Position numbers and translations under genes: made by a program | Notes under the pieces: generated by a model | The model's database searches: none | Told to the model about the DNA's origin: nothing | The model's input: only the letters and a program-made list of their open reading frames with translations | Shown here: positions 1 to 7,029 of the stretch, in pieces | Layout: each line of letters starts with the position of its first letter | How positions within the stretch are numbered: position 1 is the first letter of the stretch | From: a virus | IMG/VR virus record: IMGVR_UViG_3300037264_004862 | Span: 1-64,000 of that record | Direction: 5' to 3' (one strand) | Length of the DNA stretch: 64,000 bases

Positions 1-60
1 GTCACGGCATTCGTGATAATCAAGGCAAGGCGCGTGATGTTGTCTTGGTTCGGGTTTCAT
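1..60 (-). CDS. possible partial gene at left edge
   Basis: An open frame starts at an ATG at 58-60 and stays open to the window edge (20 codons, beginning MKPEPRQ). A weak purine-rich stretch (AAGAAGAT) precedes it. Too little is visible to assign anything; it may be chance. Confidence 0.25.
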   Translation of the reverse strand, partial: MKPEPRQHHAPCLDYHECRD

Positions 61-118
61 AACTTTATCTTCTTATATTGAATATTGGGTGTCTTCAACT
101 TAGGGGAAACCGTCTGGG

Positions 119-274
119 TTAGGATTTGGCTTTAATAATAACAAGGTACCTGATGTCAAAGCCACTGATGTTGTCACGGTTAGAATACCACACGTTGGTA
201 CCATCGCCCCAGCTCAGCCATTTAGGAAGGAAACAATCAAATTTGTGCCTGATTAACTCGAAAAGGTTAAACAT
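119..274 (-). CDS. small protein, possible half member of the WL/DPxFF family
   Basis: This is a 51-codon gene whose ATG overlaps the stop of the upstream gene (ATGTTTAA), so it is probably translationally coupled. The start MFNLFELIRHKF followed by a W-x-x-G-D segment resembles the N-terminal half of the small-protein family described for 15-25 kb, but the C-terminal D-P-x-F-F motif is missing. It may be a truncated member. Function unknown. Confidence 0.5.
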   Translation of the reverse strand: MFNLFELIRHKFDCFLPKWLSWGDGTNVWYSNRDNISGFDIRYLVIIKAKS

Positions 275-596
275 ATTTTGTAAAGGACGTAGGCATCGAG
301 CAGACTTTAATTACGTGGTCGACAAGTTCCTTCAAACCATCAATCGATTTTGGGTCGTGTAGTTCTACGCTTCGAACTCGACTTATGTAACGAGTACGGA
401 TGAACGCAGTTACGGTCATCTTGTGAATTTCAAGGATGATATTGAGGCCCCTTGTTCCACCTAGCGGATCGGGCATCAAGGCTTCGAGACGTTCAATCGG
501 GTGATCGCCTTTAGTGGCGCCGCTCCCTACAGACCAGCCCAACTTTGGATAGGCATCCTTGAGCCACTCGAAAATCAAATCACCAATTTCAGTCAC
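267..596 (-). CDS. WL/DPxFF family protein (outlying member)
   Basis: 109 aa. A GTG start at 594-596 lies about 9 nt after AAGGAT; an ATG one base upstream is followed at once by a stop. The N-terminus has DLIFEWLKD (family L-I-x-x-W-L motif) and residues 79-90 have HDPKSIDGLKEL, matching the position and spacing of the family D-P-x-F-F-x-K-L motif but without the phenylalanines. It sits outside the main array, in the GC-richer part, which links the two compositional halves of the window. Function unknown. Confidence 0.65.
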   Translation of the reverse strand: MTEIGDLIFEWLKDAYPKLGWSVGSGATKGDHPIERLEALMPDPLGGTRGLNIILEIHKMTVTAFIRTRYISRVRSVELHDPKSIDGLKELVDHVIKVCSMPTSFTKYV

Positions 597-748
597 ATCA
601 AATCCTTGTGTTTCAGATCTACCTTAAATACTCTACGTTCTGCGCGACGGTGCTTGTGCTTCCACTTGCGTGGGTGGCCTTTGGTACAGCAAGCACACGT
701 GAGCCCCCCCGGCCCCAAACGATATTTTAGGCTCGAACTTGGCTTCAT
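593..748 (-). CDS. small basic Cys-containing protein
   Basis: 51 aa; the ATG follows the upstream stop directly (TAAATG) and the gene ends overlapping the next start. The centre reads LTCACCTKGHPRKWKHKHRR, a short cysteine cluster followed by a strongly basic tail. Small Cys-plus-basic proteins of this type occur in many large phages without known function. Coupling on both sides and good codon continuity support it being real. Confidence 0.6.
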   Translation of the reverse strand: MKPSSSLKYRLGPGGLTCACCTKGHPRKWKHKHRRAERRVFKVDLKHKDLM

Positions 749-1069
749 TTACTCCTCCTCATATTCATTATGCTCAATAACCAGGCCTTTAGGCGGCGCA
801 GGTCGAGGATTCCAATTTGTCAGCCAGCGAAAGAACCTTATGAGCTGTTTTTTAGATTTAGGATCAGCCAAATTGACAGTGATACTACAGTTCCCACAGG
901 CTACCTTTAGGTGCTGATCGTTGATATCCCAGCTAAGACCCCAACCAATCTTGGCGAGACGGGTGTCAATTCCAATACTGTTTCGGTTCTCTTTAATTAC
1001 AACCTTCCAAGATTTGGGAACGACACTTCGGATAGTTTCATTGAGAAACTCTCGGAGGGGGTCTGTCAT
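749..1069 (-). CDS. hypothetical protein, distant relative of the WL/DPxFF family
   Basis: 106 aa. GGAGG lies 7 nt upstream of the ATG at 1067-1069. Residues 62-80 (SITVNLADPKSKKQLIRFF) look like the C-terminal D-P-x-x-x-x-x-L block of the array family, followed by a Pro-rich acidic tail. The N-terminus lacks a clear L-I-x-x-W-L. It heads a coupled group with 593..748, 267..596 and 119..274. Confidence 0.6.
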   Translation of the reverse strand: MTDPLREFLNETIRSVVPKSWKVVIKENRNSIGIDTRLAKIGWGLSWDINDQHLKVACGNCSITVNLADPKSKKQLIRFFRWLTNWNPRPAPPKGLVIEHNEYEEE

Positions 1070-1120
1070 CGTGTTGCCTCCGAAACTTATATGACTTTAA
1101 TGTCCCACCAAACAAAATTT

Positions 1121-1143
1121 GGGGCTCCTATCTCAGGAGCCCC
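1121..1143 (-). terminator. hairpin terminator after the phosphatase-like gene
   Basis: Perfect 9-bp stem GGGGCTCCT / AGGAGCCCC with a 5-nt loop; on the minus strand it is followed by AAATTTTGTTT. It lies 26 nt past the stop of 1169..1627, a position expected for a factor-independent terminator. Similar GGAGCCCC hairpins occur at 4760 and 6429. Confidence 0.65.
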
Positions 1144-1168
1144 AGGAATGGGCGTCGGCCTCCGATAT

Positions 1169-1627
1169 TTACTGAATCGGCTTAAATTCTCTGAGTGCCC
1201 GCCCAAGTACCGAAGCCACATGTATGTTCGGTATTGCCTTCTGATATGGCTCATCGACGTCGCCACCATAGAAACGACGGAAGGCCAAGACGGAACCAGG
1301 GGAACGGGAAATTCCGGCTTCACAATTCACTATAATCAATTCATCAGGACGATAGTGAGCGAATTCGGCCATCAACGTAGCTTGCTCGTCCGTGAGGCAA
1401 CCGCGAATAAAACCTTCGCCCTTCACCGGATCATCAGCATAATGAGGCGTACGCCGAATGGCTTCGGGATCGAGGTCATGGAACCCAAGATATAGAGCAG
1501 GATTTCCGCATTGTGGCGTAACGATTTCGGCCCCCACACTCCTGATGCAGATATGTGAATGTGGAAGCATGAAAGAGGTGAGACACGTCTTGATTACTCC
1601 TTGTGGACACCAAACAAAAGTTTTCAT
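1169..1627 (-). CDS. protein tyrosine phosphatase-like protein
   Basis: 152 aa, counted from the ATG overlapping the upstream stop (TAATG). Residues 98-110 read IIVNCEAGISRSP: a Cys-x5-Arg loop (C102, R108) after a hydrophobic strand, the P-loop of cysteine-dependent phosphatases. E-x-x-x-D-P and the following helix are consistent with the dual-specificity type. Substrate unknown; it might act on host phosphoproteins or nucleotides. The alternative is a catalytically altered pseudophosphatase, but both key residues are present. Confidence 0.7.
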   Translation of the reverse strand: MKTFVWCPQGVIKTCLTSFMLPHSHICIRSVGAEIVTPQCGNPALYLGFHDLDPEAIRRTPHYADDPVKGEGFIRGCLTDEQATLMAEFAHYRPDELIIVNCEAGISRSPGSVLAFRRFYGGDVDEPYQKAIPNIHVASVLGRALREFKPIQ

Positions 1628-2085
1628 TACCATCCTCGAATCGTGCTTTCCAAACTGGCAAGCTTACGCTCTAGTTTCAGCAGGACCGCCTCGATCTTGG
1701 CTCCAGTCTTGTTTTTCCTCGGTTTCCTCTTCATAAGATTCAACTTACCGAGGATACAATCGCCAAGCCGGTATGGGTGAATGCTGGAGCGGTCGTATTC
1801 TGACGCCAACTCCGCCGCGACAAGAATCCCGTAACGGTAACTCGGGCCATCTAGTGATGGTGGGCGCTTGATCTTCATGTCTTTCATCCTTGCACAAATT
1901 TTGGTGTCGGGCACTAGACCCGACACGAAATCCCTTCCCGCAACAGAGGGCTTAACGCCTTGAAGGAGGAGCAGAGCATTTAATATTTGTCTCGCCTCTG
2001 TGGGGGACTCAAATGGTCCTTCCAGCGCACAGAAAAGGCGAGACGAAAAATGCAGGACCGCTCTAGCCTTACCCTCATGCACCAA
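1627..2085 (-). CDS. hypothetical basic protein
   Basis: 152 aa. The start is a non-ATG codon (TTG at 2085, or the GTG after it), with AGAAGG about 7 nt upstream. A central Lys/Arg-rich stretch (LMKRKPRKNKTGAK) is followed by a predicted helix rich in Leu, Lys and Glu. It overlaps the next gene by one stop/start. No family recognised. Confidence 0.55.
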   Translation of the reverse strand: MVHEGKARAVLHFSSRLFCALEGPFESPTEARQILNALLLLQGVKPSVAGRDFVSGLVPDTKICARMKDMKIKRPPSLDGPSYRYGILVAAELASEYDRSSIHPYRLGDCILGKLNLMKRKPRKNKTGAKIEAVLLKLERKLASLESTIRGW

Positions 2086-2262
2086 ATGGTTACCTTCTGA
2101 TCAAGGCTGAGGTTGGCTCGCTGCTTCAGAGGAATCAGCTCCTTCAGCGTGGTTTGGCGGCTTCGCCACGCGGCCCAAAGATTTATTGTTTCATGAAAGT
2201 AAACGGGGTGTCAAAGTCGAGTTTGCGACCTCGATCAGAAGGGATAAAATCGGGCCAATATT

Positions 2263-2538
2263 TTCCGGTGAATTACACTCACCGGAATGAAGGAGGGGGG
2301 TGCGCCATGCAAGCGCCTTGTATGGTTCTCAGGGTTTCCCCATGCGTCGCTAAACGCTACCACTCTGTGCTGAGTGGCCCGAGTTGTCTTGCTGTTCACG
2401 CACATCAGCAAGTTTTGCCGGGCATAAGAGAACCATACGAGACGCTTAAGGCGATTATCTGGTTGCCGTGCGAACTTCGGTCTTCGACCGCTCCGTGTCT
2501 TTACCTCATTAGAGGACACGGCTCATTCACCGGCAACC
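2263..2538. ncRNA. candidate structured noncoding RNA (RNA-1)
   Basis: This stretch of the 2086-2602 gap is dense in inverted repeats: 2263-2271/2279-2287 (9 bp); 2311-2330/2428-2447 (20 positions, all paired but one, counting a wobble); inside it 2344-2347/2354-2357, 2360-2365/2372-2377 and 2389-2394/2406-2411; then 2461-2468/2531-2538 (8 bp) enclosing 2478-2482/2486-2490 and 2493-2499/2515-2521. The helices nest into two multi-branched domains, as expected of folded RNA. Open frames on both strands give low-complexity, unconvincing proteins. Strand is unproved; neighbours are all minus. Confidence 0.6.
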
Positions 2539-2602
2539 AATCAATAACCTTGTCGCTCAAGCGCTAGGCATTGAAGCAACGTGGTCGAGCCTCAACAGAG
2601 GC

Positions 2603-2722
2603 TTAATTTCGCACAATCCAGAACGCCAACCCGACAACCACGAGGGTGGCGAACAAAACCGTCAAACCAAACATCAAAGGTGGAATATCGGTCATCAAGA
2701 TATCCGACGTTCGCTGTCTCAT
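2603..2722 (-). CDS. single-helix membrane microprotein
   Basis: 39 aa. The ATG at 2720-2722 is preceded by GGATAGCGGG. Residues 15-36 form one transmembrane helix (GLTVLFATLVVVGLAFWIV), with a short polar N-terminus and a two-residue tail. The stop codon forms the start of a hairpin AGCCTC/GAGGCT (2588-2603) that may end the transcript. Function unknown; one of several such microproteins in this region. Confidence 0.55.
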   Translation of the reverse strand: MRQRTSDILMTDIPPLMFGLTVLFATLVVVGLAFWIVRN

Positions 2723-2804
2723 CCCGCTATCCTAGCACACGCGATGAACACGCGCCATCATGGTCTTAGTAGACCTCAAGTGGCTTGTCGCATCCACCTG
2801 AGGA

Positions 2805-3215
2805 TCATTCATAGTGAGGTCTTTTGGATGGCCAGTTCTCACCGGGCGTATCATCAACCTGAACTTCAAGAAGCACACCGCCAAGGACCGAATAGATATC
2901 ACCTTGGTTACGATCTTTGTGTTTCTCCAAGAGCTGCACCCTCACTTCGTCGCATTTCTCTTCGGTCGTCTCGATAGTCTCGACAAGCTCACCTGCGTTA
3001 TAATACCAAGCTCCTTCTTCGGGACCTCCGTAGTGACGGGTGACATCATAGACATTGAGATAGACAGGATGCTGAAGTGCATTTTCGATGGTGTTCTGGG
3101 CATTGCTGATATCGAAGCTAAGCTCATTGAACTTATCGGAACAATGGTCGTGTTTGGCGTAAATCATGAATTCCAAAAGGGCCTTAAGTTCGCTGCGGGT
3201 CATTTCAATGTTCAT
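2805..3215 (-). CDS. phage hypothetical protein with GGPEEG motif
   Basis: 136 aa; GGAGAATC precedes the ATG. The centre has HYGGPEEGAWYYNAGE, a motif I recognise from small uncharacterised phage proteins (GGPEEGGWWY type), then an acidic helix and a C-terminal segment ending with Asp/Pro-rich residues. Function unknown. It overlaps the upstream gene 3205..3555 by 11 nt. Confidence 0.65.
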   Translation of the reverse strand: MNIEMTRSELKALLEFMIYAKHDHCSDKFNELSFDISNAQNTIENALQHPVYLNVYDVTRHYGGPEEGAWYYNAGELVETIETTEEKCDEVRVQLLEKHKDRNQGDIYSVLGGVLLEVQVDDTPGENWPSKRPHYE

Positions 3216-3555
3216 GATTCTCCAAAATGGAATTCATCAAACTTTGGAACTGGCGACGCCCGAGATAATCTGAATGTGCCTTTATCAGTGAAATCTCTCC
3301 ACACTCAAAGGCGTTAGGTAATGCTAAATCGATATATTCACGATCTATATGACACTTTGTTGCATTTGCAACAAGTGGGTCAATTATGCAGAGACGAGTG
3401 CTTTCAACTCTAATAAGCGCCGGTAAGCTGCGGTCCATGCAATTACATCTAATCCAACCTTGCCAAACCCCTCTAAGGTATGGTTCCCATACGTAATGGG
3501 CACCAAGTTCCTTCACCCACTCGGCACAAATCGCCTGCAGATCGATCTCATCCAT
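3205..3555 (-). CDS. hypothetical protein, possible WL/DPxFF relative
   Basis: 116 aa. The N-terminus DLQAICAEWVKELGAHY resembles the L-I-x-x-W-L block of the array family; the C-terminus (SDYLGRRQFQSLMNSIL) keeps the final amphipathic helix but not the D-P-x-F-F residues. Membership is tentative. AAGG lies upstream of the ATG. Confidence 0.55.
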   Translation of the reverse strand: MDEIDLQAICAEWVKELGAHYVWEPYLRGVWQGWIRCNCMDRSLPALIRVESTRLCIIDPLVANATKCHIDREYIDLALPNAFECGEISLIKAHSDYLGRRQFQSLMNSILENHEH

Positions 3556-3563
3556 CGCAAAAC

Positions 3564-3671
3564 CTAACCTTCATTATATAGAACCGCCTCTGCCACGGCG
3601 TCGTCTCGCTCGAACACGTACTTCAGCACATTCTTGTCCGAACTCTCTTTGATGCGAACCTGATCCCACAT
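3564..3671 (-). CDS. 35-aa peptide resembling the N-terminus of a radical-SAM methyltransferase
   Basis: A strong ribosome-binding site (GAAGGAGATAAC) precedes the ATG. The sequence ...NVLKYVFERDDAVAEAVLY... resembles the strand-rich segment just before the first cysteines in RlmN-like radical SAM proteins, but the frame stops before any CxxxCxxC motif. It is either a truncated remnant still translated, or an unrelated peptide. Confidence 0.45.
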   Translation of the reverse strand: MWDQVRIKESSDKNVLKYVFERDDAVAEAVLYNEG

Positions 3672-3722
3672 GTTATCTCCTTCTAAGATTTTATGTACTT
3701 AAGAGGGCGCGATCAAAAAGAC

Positions 3723-3905
3723 TCACCGTTTCACCATAGTCCTAAGAATATCGGCAAGTGTCCGACATGCTCCAGCTTGAACCACTTGCTGTTTGGCAAG
3801 ATCTGAGCTCCAAGTCTTATTGGCCGAAATCCTGAGACTACGAGCCCGCAAAAGGGCCAGTCGCCTTGCTGAGCGCAGTCCTTCTTGGTACTGAGTCAAC
3901 TTCAT
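3723..3905 (-). CDS. small basic helical protein
   Basis: 60 aa, ATG preceded by GGAGGTGAAGC. Rich in Arg, Leu and Ala (for example RSARRLALLRARSLR) and probably all helical; possibly nucleic-acid binding. Its start overlaps the stop of 3902..4069 (ATGA). Function unknown. Confidence 0.6.
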   Translation of the reverse strand: MKLTQYQEGLRSARRLALLRARSLRISANKTWSSDLAKQQVVQAGACRTLADILRTMVKR

Positions 3906-4069
3906 GCTTCACCTCCAAGATCAGGTTGTGGAAAATCGTCTAGGCGGTCGATCAAATTGATGTCTCCACACGGACACTCCCAGAAAAGAGCAACGGCGGT
4001 AGGATCGTCATCAATTTGATACTCACTCTTGCATTTCCCACATATCACCTTTAAAACCTCATTTCCCAC
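3902..4069 (-). CDS. zinc-ribbon microprotein
   Basis: 55 aa from a GTG start preceded by TAGGAGATATT. It has CGKC and, 27 residues later, CPC (with WE before it), spacing typical of a small zinc ribbon, followed by an acidic tail. It overlaps 3723..3905 by ATGA and is probably coupled. Role unknown; such ribbons in phages often bind nucleic acid or host proteins. Confidence 0.6.
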   Translation of the reverse strand: MGNEVLKVICGKCKSEYQIDDDPTAVALFWECPCGDINLIDRLDDFPQPDLGGEA

Positions 4070-4093
4070 AATATCTCCTAGTAAGCGGTCATC

Positions 4094-4165
4094 TTACTCT
4101 ATAAAGGTTACACCAATAGTAATCTCTTCAAGGAACTGGACCACTAACTCGAACCAGAAAGCCAT
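4094..4165 (-). CDS. 23-aa hydrophobic/amphipathic peptide
   Basis: Short frame beginning MAFWFELVVQFLEE, ending in TAA, placed between two small genes with CCAGG upstream. Its regular hydrophobic pattern would suit a membrane-associated helix. It could be a chance frame. Confidence 0.3.
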   Translation of the reverse strand: MAFWFELVVQFLEEITIGVTFIE

Positions 4166-4170
4166 CAGTG

Positions 4171-4299
4171 CTACCTGGTAAGTACAAGGACCGTAGCAAG
4201 TGTGATCCCCAGCGCGATCAGCACCAGACAGACGACAGGGCTGTTACAGCCGATTCCCCCATTGAAATCGGCCCCGTTGCTATCTTCGCGACCCGGCAT
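4171..4299 (-). CDS. single-helix membrane microprotein
   Basis: 42 aa. GAAGGAG lies 6 nt before the ATG. A Gly/Asn-rich N-terminus is followed by one transmembrane helix (SPVVCLVLIALGITLATVLV). A GTAACACACC element (4314-4323) lies just upstream. The start lies inside the 3' end of the upstream gene. Function unknown. Confidence 0.55.
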   Translation of the reverse strand: MPGREDSNGADFNGGIGCNSPVVCLVLIALGITLATVLVLTR

Positions 4300-4507
4300 T
4301 CACGTCTCCTTCAGGTGTGTTACGCTTACTACAAGTACCACAACGTTTGAATGTCACGTTGCTGTCGCTGGGCGTGACACGGTATTTAGCCCCACCACAT
4401 GAAAGGCAGAAATCAATGCTATAAACTGTCACCGGTTTTACCATCCATACAGCGGCTGCGGTGCCGATTATAAAGACCAACACCGATCCGATTGCAAGCT
4501 TCCACAC
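4280..4507 (-). CDS. membrane-anchored zinc-ribbon protein
   Basis: 75 aa from GTG with AAGGA upstream. Residues 4-22 form a transmembrane helix; the remainder has CLSCGG and CGTCSK, two CxxC knuckles about 24 residues apart, a classic zinc ribbon that would face one side of the membrane. The recurring GTAACACACC element lies inside its last codons, so the element is not tied to a stop codon here. Confidence 0.6.
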   Translation of the reverse strand: MWKLAIGSVLVFIIGTAAAVWMVKPVTVYSIDFCLSCGGAKYRVTPSDSNVTFKRCGTCSKRNTPEGDVNAGSRR

Positions 4508-4510
4508 GTC

Positions 4511-4711
4511 TTAGTCCTTTTTCTCGAAGAGGTGCTTGACGAGATCGCCTTGGGGATGTGTGCCGTACCAGAGGCACAAAAGAAGCGTGATGCTCCACAG
4601 CGACCAGAACTTCCCCGAATTTGGCGCCACTGGGATCCCAACAGCCCACACGATGGTGCTCCATGCCATCCACAGAACCACCCCGACTGCGAAGCTCACC
4701 CATCTTGACAT
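4511..4711 (-). CDS. two-helix membrane microprotein
   Basis: 66 aa, ATG preceded by GGAGAAAAGT. Two hydrophobic helices (about residues 4-25 and 34-50) and a charged C-terminus ending FEKKD. A longer in-frame reading further upstream exists but lacks a ribosome-binding site and crosses a hairpin at 4760. Function unknown. Confidence 0.6.
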   Translation of the reverse strand: MSRWVSFAVGVVLWMAWSTIVWAVGIPVAPNSGKFWSLWSITLLLCLWYGTHPQGDLVKHLFEKKD

Positions 4712-4759
4712 ACTTTTCTCCTTAACTCCTTGGACCCACCACCTTAGTGAACCCGAGGA

Positions 4760-4777
4760 GGGGCTCCAGGGAGCCCC
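4760..4777 (-). terminator. intergenic GC hairpin
   Basis: GGGGCTC/GAGCCCC stem with a 4-nt loop between 4511..4711 and 4807..5016. No T-run follows on either strand, so it could be a weak terminator or an mRNA-stabilising hairpin. It resembles those at 1121 and 6429. Confidence 0.4.
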
Positions 4778-4806
4778 GAGAAGGAGGGAAACGCCTGCTT
4801 GGGTTT

Positions 4807-5016
4807 CTATTTCTTGCCGTTGCCAATGTTGAAGATCGCCCCGATGCCTATGAGAATCGAACCTACTACCAGACATGCGCCGATCAGCGCGAACGGAGCC
4901 CACAATGGGCACGTTATCCACCAGTATGACCATTGAATGATACCACCGAGTTTGAGCCCGAGAAACAAAAGAAACAAGAGACCCAATAAACCAACCCCAC
5001 CAGATCTTTCTGTCAT
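4807..5016 (-). CDS. two-helix membrane microprotein
   Basis: 69 aa; of two adjacent ATGs the second fits better with GGAGG five bases upstream. It overlaps the stop of the kinase-like gene. Two transmembrane helices (about residues 8-28 and 36-60) are joined by a Trp-rich loop. Ends NIGNGKK. Function unknown. Confidence 0.6.
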   Translation of the reverse strand: MTERSGGVGLLGLLFLLFLGLKLGGIIQWSYWWITCPLWAPFALIGACLVVGSILIGIGAIFNIGNGKK

Positions 5017-5507
5017 CATTCCTCCATGTGTCGATTAAAAGGAGCATCAAGAGAACCGTAATCGTAGATTACAGGAGTCCCATTCACCACACCCCAGTTT
5101 CGGCCGCAATAGGAACCGTAAATGTCCAGGAGATTATAGCGAACTTTGAGACTTTCGATCAGAGCTTGTATGTCAGGTGGAACGCAGTGCATCCATGGAT
5201 TTTCGAAATTGAGATAGCGCTGGGCCACCCAACTCCAATTCATGCCCATGACTTTACCACCATCAACCACTTCCGCAAAATGCTTACGGTCTTCATCCAT
5301 GAGGGTCTGCCAAATTTTAAATTCATTGGTCGACTGGTCCCACCTATTGTCATCGACACTTTCTTGAGTGATCTTGATGACAAGGTTCTTCACAAAAAGA
5401 ATTTTACGAGAGAAGCCACCCTCAGGTCGCAAAAGCCTTTCTTCGCCAGATTCACCGTCGATCAAGATGGTGTGATTCTTGAACCAGTCGTGAGCCGTGA
5501 CTTCCAT
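5016..5507 (-). CDS. kinase-like protein
   Basis: 163 aa, start chosen at the ATG after GGAGGGGCG. Features fit a small phosphotransferase fold: a KNLVIKI strand with Lys near residue 43, a conserved Glu in the next helix (NEFKIW), then near the end D-I-Y-G-x5-N-W-G followed by VIYDYG, which can be read as the catalytic Asp...Asn and the metal-binding D-x-G. It is much shorter than typical protein kinases (about 250 aa). Substrate unknown, function inferred only from these motifs. Confidence 0.55.
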   Translation of the reverse strand: MEVTAHDWFKNHTILIDGESGEERLLRPEGGFSRKILFVKNLVIKITQESVDDNRWDQSTNEFKIWQTLMDEDRKHFAEVVDGGKVMGMNWSWVAQRYLNFENPWMHCVPPDIQALIESLKVRYNLLDIYGSYCGRNWGVVNGTPVIYDYGSLDAPFNRHMEE

Positions 5508-5533
5508 TCGCCCCTCCAACACAAGAAGGTGTG

Positions 5534-5953
5534 TTACGATTTTACCATTAGATGTTTCATGTCGATATAAAAGTCACTCTGTGAACTGGCACGCTCGAAT
5601 CCAAAATTTTGGTACCAAGCAATGAGCTTGCCAACATTCCATGGTTCCGGATAAGCCACGCTCCTGAAGGGACAGGCATTTAAAGATAGTATGATCCCAA
5701 CATCTGCTGCGTTACGGCACATCATAACCATCGCCTCACGCCCACCTCCCTTGACCAAGGCCTGAATTGTGTGAATGTGGACCCGATTGATGCCGAACTC
5801 GTCGTCGGGAAAATTCGATAGTCTAATTTCGGCAATTGAAGGCTTCAATCCCCACGCCACAAGTGTCTTCACCGTAAGTAACCCGATGAACGCAAGATTC
5901 CGACAACACCCACTAATACCCAGAAAGTGTTCAGTAACAAACCAAAGCGCCAA
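5534..5953 (-). CDS. GNAT-like acetyltransferase
   Basis: About 139 aa. The C-terminal half shows a GNAT pattern: a strand INRVHIHTIQALVKGGGREAM with the Gly-rich turn of the acetyl-CoA loop, and a late IAWYQNFGFE, the usual neighbour-to-C-terminus signature. The start is uncertain: only TTG at 5953 is in frame near the upstream stop. It contains PDDEFG, matching a motif shared by several nearby proteins. Confidence 0.55.
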   Translation of the reverse strand: MALWFVTEHFLGISGCCRNLAFIGLLTVKTLVAWGLKPSIAEIRLSNFPDDEFGINRVHIHTIQALVKGGGREAMVMMCRNAADVGIILSLNACPFRSVAYPEPWNVGKLIAWYQNFGFERASSQSDFYIDMKHLMVKS

Positions 5954-5959
5954 CGATGA

Positions 5960-6385
5960 TCATACGCCTCTCCCAATCCCTGGAATTTCAACATCAAGTT
6001 TTATCCCTGTTGGCTTGAAAACTCCATAGGCTGCTGACCATAAAATTGCCGTTGGGATTCCACTTGCCTGTGAAGCTTTATGCATCCTCTGATGACAAGT
6101 TTTATGGCAGAGGTCGAGGTTGTCGACCGTGTTGTGCTTGCGGTCTTCATTGACATGATGAATGCAGATATTGTCTTCATCAACTTGAACGTGAGTGAGC
6201 GTGATGACTTCACGACACCAGTAACAAACGGGTCTGTGGATCTTGAGAAGCTTCTGGAGATGGAGTGTTTGATCAATGATACGCTGGACACCTTCTGTCT
6301 TAACTGGGTTGCCATCAAGACCAAACTTGTACTCGAACCAAGTAATAAACTCCTTCAGTCTCCTGTTGCGGTTGGGAAAATCCAT
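5960..6385 (-). CDS. HNH endonuclease-like protein
   Basis: 141 aa with GGAGGTGAC before the ATG. CYWC, then ICIHHVNEDRKHNTVDNLDL and C-x3-C-x3-H fit an HNH nuclease with a zinc-knuckle: paired His of the beta strand, Asn, and the final His. Such genes in phages are often free-standing homing nucleases or packaging-associated nickases. No intron is evident nearby. Confidence 0.75.
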   Translation of the reverse strand: MDFPNRNRRLKEFITWFEYKFGLDGNPVKTEGVQRIIDQTLHLQKLLKIHRPVCYWCREVITLTHVQVDEDNICIHHVNEDRKHNTVDNLDLCHKTCHQRMHKASQASGIPTAILWSAAYGVFKPTGIKLDVEIPGIGRGV

Positions 6386-6428
6386 GTCACCTCCGTTTCG
6401 GCCCTCGTAGGTCAAGGACCGGAAAGGA

Positions 6429-6449
6429 GCCCCTCCCAACTGGAGGGGC
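6429..6449 (-). terminator. hairpin between HNH gene and upstream gene
   Basis: GCCCCTCC/GGAGGGGC, 8-bp perfect stem with 5-nt loop, 24 nt after the stop of 6473..6664. On the minus strand TCCTTTCC follows; not a strong T-run. Probable terminator or processing hairpin. Confidence 0.5.
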
Positions 6450-6472
6450 AAAAGGCCTTAGCCCCGGCCCTC

Positions 6473-6664
6473 TCAAGTCAGCTCGGCGCTTTTCCACGAC
6501 ATCATCTCTAGGTTGGCCAAAATCATCCATCCAAAGAAAGCGATACGATGATAGGTCTTTCCACCCATGTCGATGGCGTGATACTGGAGATAAACCTCCA
6601 TAAGAGAACAGAGAATGAAAAAGAACACTATGATCAGCCCGAACACTCTCCTGGACGTCGACAT
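6473..6664 (-). CDS. two-helix membrane microprotein
   Basis: 63 aa. GGGGAGGAG precedes the ATG. Residues 7-26 and about 41-55 are hydrophobic. A GTAACACACC element (6684-6693) sits just upstream inside the end of the preceding gene. Function unknown. Confidence 0.6.
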   Translation of the reverse strand: MSTSRRVFGLIIVFFFILCSLMEVYLQYHAIDMGGKTYHRIAFFGWMILANLEMMSWKSAELT

Positions 6665-6667
6665 TCT

Positions 6668-6898
6668 TTAGCTCCTCCCCACAGGTGTGTTACGCCTGGA
6701 CCACGCCTTCTGTTCGATCATCCGCTCCCAAATGGCGGGAGGCTCGCCCTCAGGCGGGTTGACGCGGAGTGTCCGCTCGAAGACCGCCTTGCCCTCCTTC
6801 GCCTTGAAGGTCTGCACAAAATCACCGTTGTTGAGACGCCGCCCGCCAAGAAACGCGATGGCGAGCTGGACCGGGGCCGGACAACGCTTGAACAACAT
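6668..6898 (-). CDS. hypothetical protein
   Basis: 76 aa; AGGAGGACGTGGT precedes the ATG. Sequence includes LNNGDFVQTFKAKEG and FERTLRVNPPEGEPPA; no domain recognised. Its last codons contain the GTAACACACC element and the ribosome-binding site of the next gene. Confidence 0.55.
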   Translation of the reverse strand: MLFKRCPAPVQLAIAFLGGRRLNNGDFVQTFKAKEGKAVFERTLRVNPPEGEPPAIWERMIEQKAWSRRNTPVGRS

Positions 6899-6909
6899 AC
6901 CACGTCCTC

Positions 6910-7029
6910 CTAACTTAGGCCATCAATCTCATGTTTCCAAGCTTTCGGTGGATCGACGGGCAGCCCAGCCTCTAGGCTTTGCCATCCTGGTCCAACCTCG
7001 CCCGCCCCAGGCGCAACGGTGACAAGCAT
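6910..7029 (-). CDS. hypothetical microprotein
   Basis: 39 aa; the ATG immediately follows the upstream stop (TGAATG), and the stop leads into the ribosome-binding site of 6668..6898. Gly/Pro-rich, soluble. The tight fit between neighbours supports it; no family recognised. Confidence 0.4.
   Translation of the reverse strand: MLVTVAPGAGEVGPGWQSLEAGLPVDPPKAWKHEIDGLS

Noticed and set aside
2154-2567. Plus- and minus-strand frames over RNA-1
   Set aside because: Neither gives protein-like sequence; both cross all the paired helices.
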